Source of the DNA: Sequoia sempervirens | Taxonomy: Eukaryota > Streptophyta > Pinopsida > Cupressales > Cupressaceae | Assembly (NCBI GenBank): GCA_007258455.2 | Contig: VDFB02252616.1 | Span: 124,107,760 to 124,171,759 of the forward strand | DNA length: 64,000 bases | Reading direction: 5' to 3' | In this document: in pieces, positions 1 through 14,008 of the stretch | Layout: each line of letters opens with the position of its first letter | Position numbering within the stretch: the first letter of the stretch is position 1 | The notes under the pieces: model-generated | Told to the model about the DNA's origin: nothing | Database searches by the model: none | Seen by the model: the letters and a program-made list of their open reading frames with translations, nothing else | Made by a program: the position numbers and the translations under genes

Positions 1-839
1 TAACAATAACAATAACATTGACAAGTGATGAGATCAACATATGTAATCTATATGCAAGACCTAATACACCACTAACATAAATTATAACAATCACAAATGA
101 ATTATTCTCCTATGTAAATCTACCATCGACCCTATATATTGTAGGCAACTTCAACATTGACATGTCCATGGATAATGGCCGAAAAAAATTCTATTAAACC
201 ATATGCACAATTCTAATATGCATTTTGTGTTATATAATTTAAACCACATTTCCAAACCACTAATTGACCATATTTGATGTAATGTAAACACACAAAAATA
301 TTGAATTTACAAATCACAAGCATATTGGAGTGATCATGATCCAATTTATATAAAATTTGAAACAAATGACAAATTTAAATCCAATTAATACATATATGTC
401 TTATCTTTGATTATCCATAAACTATATCTTAAACCTCAATATATTTTTTGAATAACTATATTAATATTTTCAATCTTAATTATTTTATAGTCAGAGTTGC
501 ATAGAAAAATTACATGTTTTACATAATTCAATGTATTTCTTTGAGCCTTTTTATTTTCATGCCATAACTCAAACATTTAAAAATAAGAACATTGAACAAC
601 ATAAATATATGTAGTTGAGATAAATAAATAAATAGAATAATTTCATTGAATACGATTCAACACTATAAAATTTTCCTATAGAAAATCAATGAAAACCAGC
701 AAGAGAACATGCAAATAAGTACAACCAAAAAGTAATCACCACACACTAATTATATTTACACTATATTGATTCATTTTTTCAATATTAAAGCAATTCTATT
801 ATATTCTCTATAGATAAAAAATTAAAAGTCTCAATTCTG
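1..839. other. AT-rich sequence, nothing recognised
   Basis: The stretch is AT-rich with short homopolymer runs. I found no long frame, LTR end, primer-binding site or RNA gene on either strand. It could be upstream sequence of the relic that follows. Confidence 0.5.
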
Positions 840-2340
840 CACAATTGAATATCTCAATGCCCCAAAAGCCAGAAATATTTTTGAAGGTGACATCATTGTT
901 GTATACAAAGACAACTTAGATAAACTAAACCAATTGCATGAAGTGCTTTGCGCTGACCTAACAAATGATTAAGCTGAAATGACAATCACTTTAAATTTTA
1001 TTGGGCATCTTGTGAAACAACATGAAAACAAAATAATTCTGAGATCAACAATACGTGTATCAAAATTTCAAATTGCTCACAAAATAGACTATGACCGTGG
1101 AGATTGTGATTGCATAATTATTTTGCAACAATCAACAGTAGTTGAAGTAATACCCTGACTATGTGAATAATATAACTTGAATACAAGACATGAAAATGAA
1201 GCAATTGCTTACAAGTACAAATAGCTATCCCATCGGAATAGTAGGCGCAGTGGTAATCTCCACAAAAAGAATGCTTTCCCAAAATTTGATTGAAATCAAA
1301 GATGGAGATTTAGGCATGGACAAAGAATAGGTATAAATATGTCCCAAACTCTTCTCCTTAACTACTTTACATCTATTATTTTATTATTTCTATGATTAAA
1401 ATTTAGAAAAAAAACTAATTTACTTGCCATTAACAAATAGATTTAGATACATGAGAGTTTGACACAACAGTTCTTGCAAATATAAAATGAAGTTTGAGAA
1501 AACCAATTTCCAGCAATGTTATTCAAAAATATTGTAAGACAAAAGAAGCATGCAACAAAATCCACACTGACCAATCTACATATATTTGCAAACTAAATAA
1601 CAAAAGGATAGTGGAAAGGCTAAAGATTCCTCCAAACAACATTTCAGGTAATCATTTGAAAATTGTTGCATCTCTAAATTTACAATTAATTTTTTTCCCT
1701 ACATAACAATGTACTATTTAAATACATGCTACAAATAGATGGAATATTGAATGTGGCCAACCCATTATCAAATCCCTTCCATGCATTCTATGCAAAGTGC
1801 AATTACAAGAACTTGAAAATTATGGAACACTGGAAGAACACGTTACTTTTTGTCCTAGATGTAATGAAGATGTGACATATCTATTCCCCTTATTTAAAAA
1901 CCATCCTCATAGCTGAAAACAAGTAGACAATACATTGGTTTGCTAATAAATCCATTGTTCAAATGTTATTGCCTGATCTACACAAAACTACATATGAATA
2001 ATACATTAAAGATAAATCAGTTGGCATCTTCATGCAGTTACATGATTTCTCGGCAATAAGGAACTTCACATTGAACCACAACAATGTCATCATCAATGCC
2101 AATCATGTCAACAATAATCAACACATCCTTTGAAAAGGTTAGTATAATCTTTTCCAAACATTTTTACTATATGCATCTATCTATTCATTCGATATTCTTC
2201 TATAATAGAATAATGATTCCCTGACAACTATCTCAATACAATATTTGGAGGCAGCAAAAGAGATACAAAAGGGGACAATATTGCACTTCTACCATCTGGA
2301 CAACCACTATATTTTGTGCTTGAACATGTTGATACAAATC
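840..2340 (+). pseudogene. Possible relic of an RPA-like (OB-fold) DNA-binding protein
   Basis: No intact frame remains, but short plus-strand segments suggest a replication protein A large-subunit-like protein. Around 1060-1140 a segment with the core YDRGDCDC followed by IIILQQSTVVE resembles the end of RPA DNA-binding domain A. Around 1227-1325 a segment with PIGIVGAVVIS, then KDGDLGMDK, resembles the start of domain B. Around 1770-1865 two Cys-x2-Cys pairs (CILC and CPRC) are spaced like the zinc ribbon of domain C. The order A, B, zinc ribbon is right for RPA1, but stops, frame changes and AT-rich intron-like gaps interrupt it. It could be a decayed host RPA gene or MEIOB-type paralogue, or the RPA-like gene carried by some plant Helitrons. 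I saw no Helitron Rep or helicase motif. The call rests on motif order alone. Confidence 0.35.
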
Positions 2341-5300
2341 TATTAGTTGTTTTCAAAAATTTGTCATGACACCAACTACAAACTCTAGTTGCATAATTAT
2401 TTATGATAATACATGTCAATTGCTAACTCTATGAATATATATTTCTATTCATAAATATTTGTAAATAACAAAATTAAAATTAGGTTTCCTCTTATAATAA
2501 GTAAGGCTTTAGCTCACATCAAAGATTTACAATCAAAATGAAAAGAATGAGAACACCATGTGTACTATTTTAAAAAAAAACAATACACATTGACAATGCA
2601 CCCCCCTAACTAATTTTATCAACTAAATCTCTCAAACAACCAAACACAACTCACAATCAATAGGAACCTAATGCAAATGCGTCTCTTGTTAATATCAGTT
2701 ATACTTAACTTAATATTAATTGTATTAATATTAATTATTAATATCGTTGTAGTTCATTCTATTAAATTTTCATTAAAATTGTATTAATATCGTCAACTCT
2801 ATTAAAGTGGCTATCAAGACACATGATTATTACTATTTTATTTCTAAGAGATTAGTTGATACTACTCATATGAAATACCAGCCCTATTTTACTTTTCACC
2901 ACTAAAACAATTACTACCTTATTGCTAATGTTATATTTTCTTTTGAAATGTAAGAATCACTAAACACATCCCTTAGTATCAGTTGGAACCCATTTAATTA
3001 TTTTTATTTGACTAAGTATTAAAATGGCATTAGAATTAGGGTGATTGAAGGAGATGGGTGAGAAAACCCTAAAAAAAAATCCCTAATAATCATTTTTCCT
3101 CTCCCGTATGCAAGCGGTGGTGGTGGTAAGGTCATCAAGCATTGGAGTAGGGTGCAGGTTGTTTCCAGAGAGAAGATGGGTGGCTTGATTAGGAGATAGT
3201 GTTCATTCAATCCACGAATATGCCTGTGTTTGGAAGAAAATTCATTATTTGTAGGTATAAAGATAAAAACTTTTTTTTAATCTACCTAGAGGTGTTAGAA
3301 ATGTTTAGTCTCTGTTTAAATTTTATTTCACTTGCATTTTTTTGTATCTATGTATCTACTGTATGGGGCGGTGACCTTTTTCCTTGAGATCTAGTTTTCT
3401 GAGGATACAAACCAAATATGGGTGATGAAAACTGGACTAAGGAAACACACTATAGATTGGAATTTCCATTTTCTACCTCCTGACATTTAAACCACACAAC
3501 CAAGGTCGACTTGTAGGTTTATACATTCATACAGGTGGTTTTTTTTCAAAATTCTAGACTAGTATTAAATATGTTTGTTTTTAGTTGTTGAAGATCTTCT
3601 TGTTGGTTTTTTTGTCATTTTTTCCTTACACTATACTTTTGTTTCTTACAAAACCTAAAGCAAGGGAATGGGGAGGTATTTGTCCCTTCTATAGGGGTCA
3701 CGACTTCCTTCAAGGGATTGTCTGCTAACCAATTATTTTATTTGTATATATATTAAATTGTTTTTATTCTTCAAAAAAAATGTTTATAATAGAATTTTCT
3801 TTTCTAGAATAGATCTGAAAACTTATGTATTATTTCTGTTACACAAATATTTACTTTTGATATCCTCAAAATTTGTGAAACATGCAATGGGAGCTAAAAA
3901 AAATAGATTTACAATATGTGTTTGGGTCCTTGCTATAAAAACATAGGAATTCATAGTGGAGGTGGGCCATCGGATTCAAAGGAAAAAATTAAAAAGGAGA
4001 TACCCTTATATGTATGCACATTTTTAATTCAATACAACTTGTTGATTCAAATAGAAAAGTGCAGTTTATGGTGGTCTTAGACCAAGATGCACGAAGGCTC
4101 TTCACACAGACTCAACATGTATATACAAGGGGATCTACAACATATGCATTTTTTTTTTGCTGATAGTTTCCTAATGTGTTTCTAAAACATCCTAGATAGG
4201 GATTTTTTGTGGTTTTCCCATGAAATGTTAAAGCTTAAACCGGTACTATGCTTGCTTAATTTCTTGTTCTTAATGAAATCAGGTGGTAAGGGAACCAAGT
4301 AATGATATAAGTAAGTAAAATTTCTTTCTATGAAACTTGATGAAAATTCTAGATTTAATCTAAATATAATAGGAATGGTCTATTTGAAAAAAAAATCTCC
4401 ATAGTTTAAATATATTTTACCTACAATCAATGGAGTGAAATGACATAAACTCATATACTGTAAAGTGTTATCTATGTGTAGACTTCACAAAATAAAACCA
4501 TAGTCGTTCGCTAACAACAATTAATTCTTCAAAAGTAAAACAAGTGCATCAACCTCTCTTTTCCTAACTATTTACAAATATTGGTAATTCATAGAAGTAA
4601 GATTTCAGTACAACATTTATCTACTCCCAAACTATGTTGCAAAGTAGTAGACTTTTCTCTTTCAACATTATAAATGCAAAAATAAATAGTTTCTTTCCTT
4701 TTTCAAGGGTAAAAGCGCAAATCTATGTCACACTTTATAAAGGAAACAATTAACACTAATCTAACTTACAAACTTGAATCACTAAAAAGTGGCATATATG
4801 TTTTGAATTTTGAAATGATGTCACTTAGTAAAATATGTATTTTTTAGTATATTTTAAGTTTGTATTTTAAAAAATAAAAAATAAAAAATATTTTAAACTA
4901 GTTTTAAAATTAACACTATAATTTAGTTGTTGATAAAATGCTGAAAAATGAAGTTGCATGAGATGTCAAACTTTTTATAGTAATCTTTTTTTTTTTTCTA
5001 TCAAATTTCTTTTGTGTATATAACTTAAAACTTTAGTGCATGGATATATTTTTTCCAATTTTTAAAAATATGTATTTTTAAAAAATATTAAAATGTGTGT
5101 GAATCAAAAAATAGTTATTTCCATCAGACATCAACTTTCACATTAAATATTTATTTAAAATGGAAAAAAATTTATACCATCTTGAAATAGATTCTTTTAT
5201 TTAATGCATCATATTTTTTTTAATAAGTTTTAGTATTTTTCCTTGGCATGGTAATCAACCTAATATTTTGTGTTGATAACCTACTTTTAGTAAAAATAAA

Positions 5301-8300
5301 ATATAAAATATAAATAATAATTAAACTATTAAAATAAATATTATTTTGAAAACTACACTTATGGATCTACAAAAGGGTATTTTTATAATTTTTTTAAAAT
5401 GTTATTTACATTAGTAGGAGTTATTGAAACTTCAAGTTTTTCAAATGATTTTATTTTTTTGGTAAATTGGACTCAAAGTGGTGCTCCAGATATTTATAAC
5501 CAACAATCTTAGTTGAAAAAGTTCTAGAAATATCTAACTTAGCTAGAATGAATCTTACTATATCATAGGTTTGACCAAAATTGATTTTTAGTTAGAAATA
5601 CTTAAATTCAGTTGTGTTGATAAGTTGGTTGAAAGTGTGACACAACTTTGTGATTTTACCCCCAAAAAACATATAATCATATATAAAAAATTTAATTAGA
5701 AGACTAAAATAACCACATTCTCTTGGAGCTTTTTGAACAAATATATACACATTTTAGAAATAAATGATACGAGGGTGTGTTCTCTTGCAACACTTGCTTG
5801 GATCTTTACAAACAACCTTATAAACATCTTCTTTCTACACGAATACATTGACTTTTAAAATTCTCTTGTGCTCTTCTAAATAGCCTTATAATGCTTCAAC
5901 ATTCAACCCAAAGGGGAGATTTATTTTAAGGGGAAGAGTTATCTTTTTTATCAATAAACAAGGATGCTCCTAAAATTGCAAATCTTTCAAACCTACAAGA
6001 TATGCACAAACACATTTTCTTCTGAGGCCAATGGGGTGCTCACCTCCTAACTTTTGCTCAGAAAACCAACCACCTCTGAGCTAGGAGGCAATATGGGAAC
6101 CAGTTACATACAAATTCAAGTCTAAACAACATTAAAACACACCTTGTTCACACAAGAAATCTCACACCCACCCAAGGGGATTTTCACATAGCATAGGGTT
6201 CATCATGAACCCAAAATGGGGAATGGAGGGTGGAATATGCACTCCATTTTTGGGACTCAAAAATTAACACCGTGAATAACCATCACAAAGTTTAAACTCT
6301 TCATAAACAACCCTTCCTTCACATTTCCTTATCCACCCAAACTATCCTTCACATTTTCACAACACATATGGGTACTCATACTCCTCTTTTTAACCTCTCC
6401 TTTTCAAGGAGGAATAACACGTCCCCATGGAGGTTGTTACTCTGAACCTAAAACATAGATTGTTGGGACCCTAAAGGCTTCTCTTGCACTTCTAGGGTTT
6501 TTCACCTAAAAGGAGAGAGAAAGGGCCAAAAATGCTTATGAATCACTCAAATTAGGATGTATGCAATTTTGTTTAACGTAAATGAACTTAAATAAATGCA
6601 ACTGACTAATCTAAATGACTATGAATGTAAAACTAAGATTTATGCAATGTTTGAAAACACATTATGATATACAAACAATGAAGAAAATGAATGAAATATG
6701 CAGAATAGAAAGAGATGGGTCAAATAAGAGTACACCTAGGTAAAGTGTGATGATTCTAAATTATCTTGAATGTCAGTTGAGATCACTAATTTTTCACAGT
6801 GGGACTTATTTGTCCAGGGTGGTGAATCAGTCCTCCTCCTGGTGAAAAAGTGTTAGGAGCTAGTTTCTATCCGTCGAGATCCAAAATCTAAAAAAAATCA
6901 GATTTCTAGTCCTAAGGTGGGACTCATTGGGCATAGGTGGAAAATCAGTCCTCTCCCAAATTTTTGTAAAATTAGGAGACAACTCTACAACACTAGATCT
7001 AGAAATGTTTGCTTGTCGGGTTGTCGAAGTTAGTTATGTAGAAAACGGACAAATAACTCTCTCTAAGCTTGAAATTGACTTAAGTTGACTTGAAGCACCT
7101 AGTTGACTTGGAAATCAATCTTCAACACCTAATAACCTATCAAATATACATAGAAAGAGTTGCAAACAAACATGCAATAGGGGAAAAAAGATTAGGGGTT
7201 AGTGAATAGGAGTTTTCCTTGGTCAAACCCAACTTTTGGTAATTAAACCCTTGAAAAGATAATGAAATGAAAGAGAAAGATAAACTAATAACATGAAAGT
7301 GCTATCAACTTACCTAACCATTGATGTTGCAAGTCTGAAGTAATGCTAATGGTTGCTTCAAAGTGTTTGAATAGTGTTAGAAAATATTATGTAAAATGCT
7401 TGAATGCTTGAGTGAATAGGTGGATAAGTGAACTTGATGAATGGGGGTTGAAATGAGATGAAAATCATGTATTTATACAGTTCTTGTGCCTTAGTATCCA
7501 TTCATACCTCATCATAGGCCGACATCAAGTGATTTCGAATAAAATCCTGAAAGAAAATCTGAAATATTTTGAATTTGGGGCCAAGGGGGACTCATTCGCC
7601 ACCCATAGCAAATGGGTCTCACCTAGGACCTAAAAACATGTGTCAGGAAAAATGTTGTATTTAATGTTTGTTGGGATAATATGCAAAAATACACTTAATT
7701 ACAACTTATGAGGGCATAAAGGAACCAAATAAAGCATGAGAAGGGTGTAAATAGTGAAAAATGCCTAGAAAAGCATGAAATCTTGTTACAAGACTTTACA
7801 ACACTTCAAAATAGGACTTGTTTAGTGATGAAAAGGTGATTTTTAGGTGAAATGTATTCAATAGAGTCTAGAAGAATGTAGAAATGTCTTACAAAACCTC
7901 ACAACACTTTCACAAGACATCGTTCTTTGAATTTTAGTACCTAAATACGCATGTTCAAGCCATGTTACAACATAAAGTCAAAGCAACATAGTTCCAACAC
8001 CATGAAACAAGACCTAAAATGCCATGAAAATGATAAGGGACCATTTTTCTATGACACAGAACCATCTCCAACTTGCGATGATCTACCCAAATATGGGTGA
8101 GCCTATCCCATTATAACCATTTTCCCAACAACATACACAAAATCAAAGCTTAAGGGAAAGAATTTCAAACACACCATTACATATAAACTTACAAATTGAA
8201 ACATAAGAAGCACAAAGTGTGGTTATCCTACCTCAATCCAAGCTTAGGAAGGATGTGATGAGGGTGAACACAACTCCTCCTCCTCCAAGCTTGATCTCTA

Positions 8301-9960
8301 ATCTCTCAATTCCAAATCCAAGAACCCATAAGAAAAAATTCAACTTTCAAAACAAAGAATGCCAAAGAGAACCCCCAAAACCCTATATTTTTGTTTGTCA
8401 GTATAGGAATTCAAGTTTGAATTCCTTTGAATGGGGAAGTGATAATTGTCACTCATCCATTCATTCTCCCAAGCACACACACCCATGTGTGTTCACACAT
8501 GTGTGATAACTTGAGATACTTTCAAGACAACTTGGAGAAGTGTAAATAGAAAGAGACTAGTCCCCATCCCACTTTTCAAAACCTTATTTTTTTCAAAGCT
8601 CTTTAAGGCCTCAAAAAGAGTTCCCAATCTTGGGATTGACCCAAGGTCTTGAGCTAAAAAGGTACCTAACCCATAGGTACTTGACCTAGGGACCTTAACC
8701 CCAAAAAACACTTTAAAAACATAACCTTTCAACCCCCAAAAAGTTCCCTAAAGTTCAAATCCAAATTTTTCCACTTCGGTGGACAATTCACCACCTAGAT
8801 GGACTAAATTGGAAATTAAAATCATTTTACAAACATTCACAAATAACATCACGAATAAAAATATATTACATAACAGAACTATATACTTAACTCCATATGG
8901 ACTATAGCTCAGTTTCACTGGTTAATTCACCTAGGGTTCCCAAGGGTTGCCTCCAATTCCATTGGCCATGGAAGGTGTACTTGCACACTCGATGCACACA
9001 TTAATCCATCCAAATGAATTATATATATACATGTATATAATCAAAACAATTGAATCACAATTTCATATATACAAGTTTCATAACTCACATAGCATGAGAT
9101 CTCATAATCATAACTTAAAAAATCACTAATCACATATCATCTCCAATTCCTTTTAACTTAATCACAACCTCAGTAACTATCATAAGATTAGGTCAATCAT
9201 CATATTCAACTACTAAGAATGTAGCATAATCATAATAAAATCATCATAAGAACTCAAATTTCCAAATATCATGGCATCAATGGTATAATCAGACATAGTC
9301 AATAATCAAAACTCGAAATATTATAAGTAATAGATGTATCATAAAGGTGGGCCTCACAAAATTATTGATTACAGTGTACGTATTTTGAGGGGAACAATGA
9401 TAAAGGTAATAAATCTATAGCACAAGACCTAATAAAAACCTACAAATATATACCAATCCCTTCCCTCAACATGGCAAGCCAAATTGTGTAGACTCTACTT
9501 TAAAGTTTATTTCACCGCTCTTTTATTGTGAGAAGTCTTCTTCTAATTTACATCTAGATCCTTCCTCTCTCTCTTGTAAATTTCCTCTATTCTTCTATAG
9601 AGGTTATTTTGTGTCCATGATGTTCAATTTGCTTCATCTTCTTCCTCTCCTCCTACTCTTTCTATCATATTCTCTCCAAATGATATTGTAATAGTAATTA
9701 TCACCATTTTTTTTATATTGAAGAGATGATGAATTCAATACCTACCTAATTGGTTCTCATTGATCTATCTTATTCCTTCAATATTATAATGAAAGAGTTC
9801 TTATATAATACACACTTACATTATTAATATTATGTTGCATATGGGTGGCCTTGAAATGTTTTGAGGGATCGATTATAAATATCCTTAGTTTTACTATTCT
9901 ACTCATTATTGTTGGTCTAAGGAGGTTCTTATTGTTAGTGTAGGTTTTTTATTTTCCTTA
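2341..9960. other. Unassigned AT-rich intergenic or decayed repeat DNA
   Basis: No coding frame here is convincing. The longest open stretches (3019-3387, 3758-3946, 8219-8732) are proline- or phenylalanine-rich and have no family motifs. From about 5900 to 8760 base composition is less extreme. A diverged pair of segments near 6797-6860 and 6917-6960 shares the pattern GTGGGACT..ATT followed by AATCAGTCCTC, which suggests a decayed non-coding repeat. Short inverted repeats occur near 8468-8502 (CACACAC/GTGTGTG) and 8778-8795 (GGTGG/CCACC). No element ends could be fixed. Confidence 0.45.
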
Positions 9961-10403
9961 TGTTAGGGAATATGTATTTTTCCTACACACATTATTAAGC
10001 TTGCTTAGGTCATATATTGAATGGTTAGGATGAGGACATGTGGCATAAATCCATCATTCACATGTGTCACTCACACCCACCTTTAGGTAGTTGAGTCTCA
10101 CACCCTCTTTTGGATCTATTAGCCACCTCCCATAACCATTTGTTTGTCTTACCCTGAGTAGGCATAACCATGTAATCTGGCATTTACCAAGTAGGTAAAA
10201 TTCCCACCTATTATGGGCACTTAGGAATTATTATTTCTCTTGGATTTATCTACCATTATTTTTCTATATAAGTGGCACTCACCCCTCCCCTTGTCTAGTA
10301 TGATGGAATGTTGGTTCAGTGCTAAGGGAGTGTTGATTTTATCCATCTCTTTTCTTGCTTTCCTTCATTCTTATCTTGGGTGGTTTCACAACCAAATCTA
10401 ACA
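9961..10403 (+). repeat. 5' LTR of gag-only copia-like element, copy 1
   Basis: The 443-bp block starts TGTTAG and ends CTAACA, a perfect 6-bp terminal inverted repeat, and is followed at once by a tRNA-iMet primer-binding site. A TATATA box lies at 10265-10270. A short inverted repeat TTTACC/GGTAAA is at 10193-10209. The last part (TCTTTTCTTG, then ATCTTGGGTGG, then CTAACA) resembles the end of the LTRs at 50725 and 55076, but the rest differs, so the two copies belong to different subfamilies. No matching 3' LTR is present because the element is broken at about 14008. Confidence 0.85.
10265..10270 (+). promoter_or_regulatory. TATA box in the copy 1 LTR
   Basis: TATATA within TCTATATAAG lies about 140 bp from the LTR end, a usual place for the LTR promoter. 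Transcription would start about 30 bp downstream, leaving a short R-U5. Confidence 0.5.
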
Positions 10404-10415
10404 TGGTATCAGAGT
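10404..10415 (+). other. Primer-binding site, initiator Met tRNA
   Basis: TGGTATCAGAGT directly follows the LTR end. It matches the complement of the 3' end of plant initiator Met tRNA (TGGTATCAGAGC) except for the last base. This fixes the LTR border and the orientation. Confidence 0.85.
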
Positions 10416-12065
10416 TGGTTGTGAGTTGTGGGTTAGTAGATATCTCAATCCATTCCTTAAAGAAAACTATGCTCTTCTCTTGCATCCAATGATGACCTAG
10501 AGAATCAGAAATGCTTGATATAGATCTCAGTTTCTAGAGGGGCTTCTTTTCTATTGCATTTTATTGCAGGCATTTTGGAGCTTCCTGGAGATATTCTGAG
10601 CTCACCATTGAGTTTAGAGCAACTGGAAAAGTCAAAATTGGCTTTTATCTCGTTCAAATCAGACATCAGGTGTGAAATCTATGAAGGGTTGAAGCGAATG
10701 TTTTTAGAGAGGCTCTACAAGGTAGCCATCAAATTAGAGCATTTTCAGCCCAAATAGACCTCACCATTTTGCTTAGGTGTCAAAACCTAAGGATTGACTA
10801 CCAAATCATCAAAAATGGAGAAAGTCAAAATTTGAGGCAATTTTTTTTTGCATTTCAAGCCATATGATTCCCTTCCATGTTGACGGTACGAAATTTAAAA
10901 AGAAAAAAATTATTTCCTTCATTCAAAAAATATATTTTAAAAAACAAAGGATTTGCAATTTTTAAATAAAATAAAAAATCATTGAAAAATAATTGAAAAG
11001 CAAAAAAAGTTGAAAAAAAAACTTGAAAAATCAAATCAAGTACAAGTACCGACATGGTAATATACCCTGTCGGCCATGTACATAGGGTGTATGTTGCAAG
11101 GGTATTGCGGGTACCCTTAGGGACCCACGCCCTTTAAAAAGGGGTTTGAGTTTTTCTTAAATCATTATTTTTTCAAAAATTTAAAATTTCAACATTGAAA
11201 TTTTCAAAAAAAAAATCAAACCTTTAAAATTCCATCCGGCCTGCGTGTTTTTTGTACTACATACCTACTACTCCTCGGCCTTCGTGCCAGATTTGACAGT
11301 CCTACTAAGTTTAGCAAAAATTTTGGAAACTTTTCAATTTTGCCGAAGGTTCTATTTTTACATGGAGATAACTAAGTTTAGCATAATTCTAAAATTAGTT
11401 GGTGGTTTCCAAAACTAGTAGTGATTTTGGTTGTCAACTAAAGTTGGCAAGGCACCAATTTTGGAGGTGTTTTCCAAAGCTGGTGGTTTGCTAAATTTAG
11501 CAGGACCTCAGCTAGATTTGGTGGAGGTGGATTTTTTTGAAAATTTGGACCCCTCTCTGTTGAAGTTTTCACTTTTGCACCTAAACTTCTCAGACATACA
11601 GAGGCGATTTTCAACACATTTTTTTTATTTGGGGTAAAAATTTGTGCTCTTCACATTAGTGTGATTATTTTTTGCTCAAGTGATCGAAATTTTCTAGAAA
11701 ATCAATTTTCTAAGCAGATCTGAAGGACGGTTCTTGTTTTTTGAACTTCAAATGGAAGTAACTTTCACATGTATGACCTTAGATTGAGGTGAATCTATTT
11801 TTGAAAGTAAATATTTTTCCGAGCACTACATATTGGTACTATTTTGAAGTTCTTATTCAGATATTTTATTGTACTTTCAGTATTTGGGTCTATTTTTGGA
11901 CATTGTAAAACTCTAGAAAATAACTCTAGCATTGTAAACACACTGATTTATAAAGTACCAAATCATTTTTTGTTGGGGGGATTCTTGATTGAGTGTAAAA
12001 GGGGGGGTCTCTCTTTGTGTGTGTGTGTTTGATCTATTCACTTGTGCTCTTCTTTTCCTTCACAC
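10416..12065 (+). other. Long untranslated leader of copy 1, related to the leader of copy 2
   Basis: About 1.65 kb separates the primer site from gag. The part at about 10570-10830 aligns with about 51240-51510 in the second copy: both contain CTCACCATT, GTCAAAATTGGC/GTCAATTTTGCC, GTTCAAATC/GTCCAAATC, GAGCATTTT and CTAAGGATTGACT/CTAAGATTGACT in the same order. Each leader also seems to contain two diverged copies of a CTCACCATT...GATTGACT module. Open stretches at 10554-10757 and 11431-11637 do not correspond to open frames in copy 2, so I treat the leader as non-coding. A short GT run lies at about 12017-12029. Confidence 0.65.
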
Positions 12066-14008
12066 ATGGATCATTCTAAGATTCCTTTGCTAACACCTTA
12101 TAATTATGCAACATGTCATCAACATGCATGGAATGCCTTAATGTAACTTGGGTATACTCCATATGTTGAACAAAAGGTAGTTGAACCTACAACTGATAAG
12201 GAAAATTTAAAATGGATGCTTGAACATACAAAATATCTTGGATGTCTCTATAGCTTTGTTTCCCTTGATCTTATGTTTCGAATTGAAGCATCTACAAATT
12301 CACATGATGCTTGGGAAAATTTAAAATATTTCTATGGTACAATAGATGAAGTCAAAGGCTATCAGATTGATAATGAATTGATGAACCTTGATCCAAAGAA
12401 TCTTGGAAACATCCAGTATTATATTACTAAGGTCAATGATTTGAGAGAAAAATGTAAAGTATTTGGTATTGATAAAAAGGACATTCATTTAATCTATAAT
12501 ACACTAAATAAACTTGGTCCAGAATTTGCAGCTTTTATTTCTAGCTTTCATACTCATAGATTGACTATGGTGTTTGCATATACTATGCCTTCATTTGCAA
12601 CTTTTGTTTGAAATTTCAATGCATGAACAACATGAGCTTCTTTCTATGAGTCTCATAAAGTCATCACAGACTTAGGCTTTGTTGGTTGGTCAGCCTAAGG
12701 GATAGAAAGAGTTAGGACAATCTGATAAGAAAGAAAAGAAATCTAAGAAAAATCCACACACAGATAAAACACAACACAAATCCTCTTCAAGGGAGGATTC
12801 ATTTAAGAAGGAGAAGTCTACTTGTTCATATTGCTAGAGGATTGGACATGAAGAACATTCTTGTTATAAGAACAATATTGATGAACTGAAACATCTTCTT
12901 AAGAAGAACAATATTGATCTACCTTCGAGAATTTCTGAGTCTACTTCTTCTTCTTCACATTCTAAATAGTCAGGATCTAGTAAGGATAAAGTTCATGTAG
13001 GCATTGCTACTGATTCAAAGAAAAATAAAGGTAAAGCTCTTTGTGCTTCTACAAGTCATGAATCAGGGAAGTGGTTCCTAGATTTTGGAGCTTCTCATCA
13101 TATGGCTTCTTCATAGTCTATGTTCTCTTCTTTTGAGCCTTGTGTAATGCCACCTATTTTGATGGGAAACAACAGTTACATGAGTGTAATTGGGAAGGGT
13201 TATGTTGATATTCAGGATGAAACCTTCAATGATTTTTTTGTGTGTACCTCACTTGACAAATAATCTTATTTCCATCTATCAAATCACTCATGTTGGAGCA
13301 GGGAAGACTGTGGCATTCACGCCTAATTCAGTTATCATTAGAGACTTGGAGAGCATAGAGATAATTGCTACTAGGATGGTAGATCATGCATCTCGGTTGT
13401 ATAATTTTTCATACTTTACACGTGATGATGATTCTAATCCTTTGGTTGTTGATAACACTCCTAGTGTGAGTTTTGATTTTGAGGAGAAGCCTGGCTACTT
13501 GAATCTTGGTATTATCACAAGTGATTCAGTTCTTAAGCCTTGTATTTCTTCTCCTCCATTTACTATTTCTTTTGAGGATACTTGTGTTGTTACATCCTTG
13601 GCTACTTGTGATTCAATGCAATAAGATATACATTGTCTTCCAGATATAGCTACTTGGCATGACTACTTAGTGGACATTGCAAGTTATTTTATGGAGTCAC
13701 ATATTTCAGATTTGGGAGACACTATTCATGAAATTCATCTTCTCTTTGATGAAGTTGATTCTTCTTTGGTTTTTGTGGAGGAACCTTTGGATCCTCTTGT
13801 TCATTCTCCACATGATCATTCATCATAGTTTGACATGAGTGTGGATAATTTTGAGTAGCATTTGGAGGAGGCACCTTTGTCTTTAGAGGAGGTAGTCGAG
13901 TCTTTGGATCTTGTTCTACATACATCTCTACTAACTTCTAGATTTTCATCTTCATCAGTGTGGCCTAGAATGCCTAATTTGGTGGTGGAAACTTTCAGCA
14001 TCGACATC
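12066..14008 (+). pseudogene. gag-protease frame of gag-only copia-like element, copy 1 (broken)
   Basis: The frame starts at ATG 12066 and is interrupted by stops and by frame changes near 12600 and 13200. In order it shows: a copia gag core (UBN2-type) at about 12180-12590, with NLMNLDP-like and FHTHRL motifs; a basic linker; a CCHC zinc knuckle at 12823-12864 (C-x2-C, H, C all present, with a TAG inside); and a protease site at 13081 reading DFGA where DSGA is usual, so the catalytic triplet is altered. A conserved GNN.YM..G.G segment follows, then an Asp/Ser/Pro-rich C-terminal part (about 13250-14008) that has no integrase or reverse transcriptase. The same domain order occurs at 52715-54922. 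The similarity stops at about 14005 where gypsy gag begins. Confidence 0.8.

Noticed and set aside
8219..8732. Overlapping open frames of 95 and 79 codons on opposite strands
   Set aside because: Composition is simple Pro/Thr/Lys or Phe/Leu, with no family motif and no homologous copy in the window.
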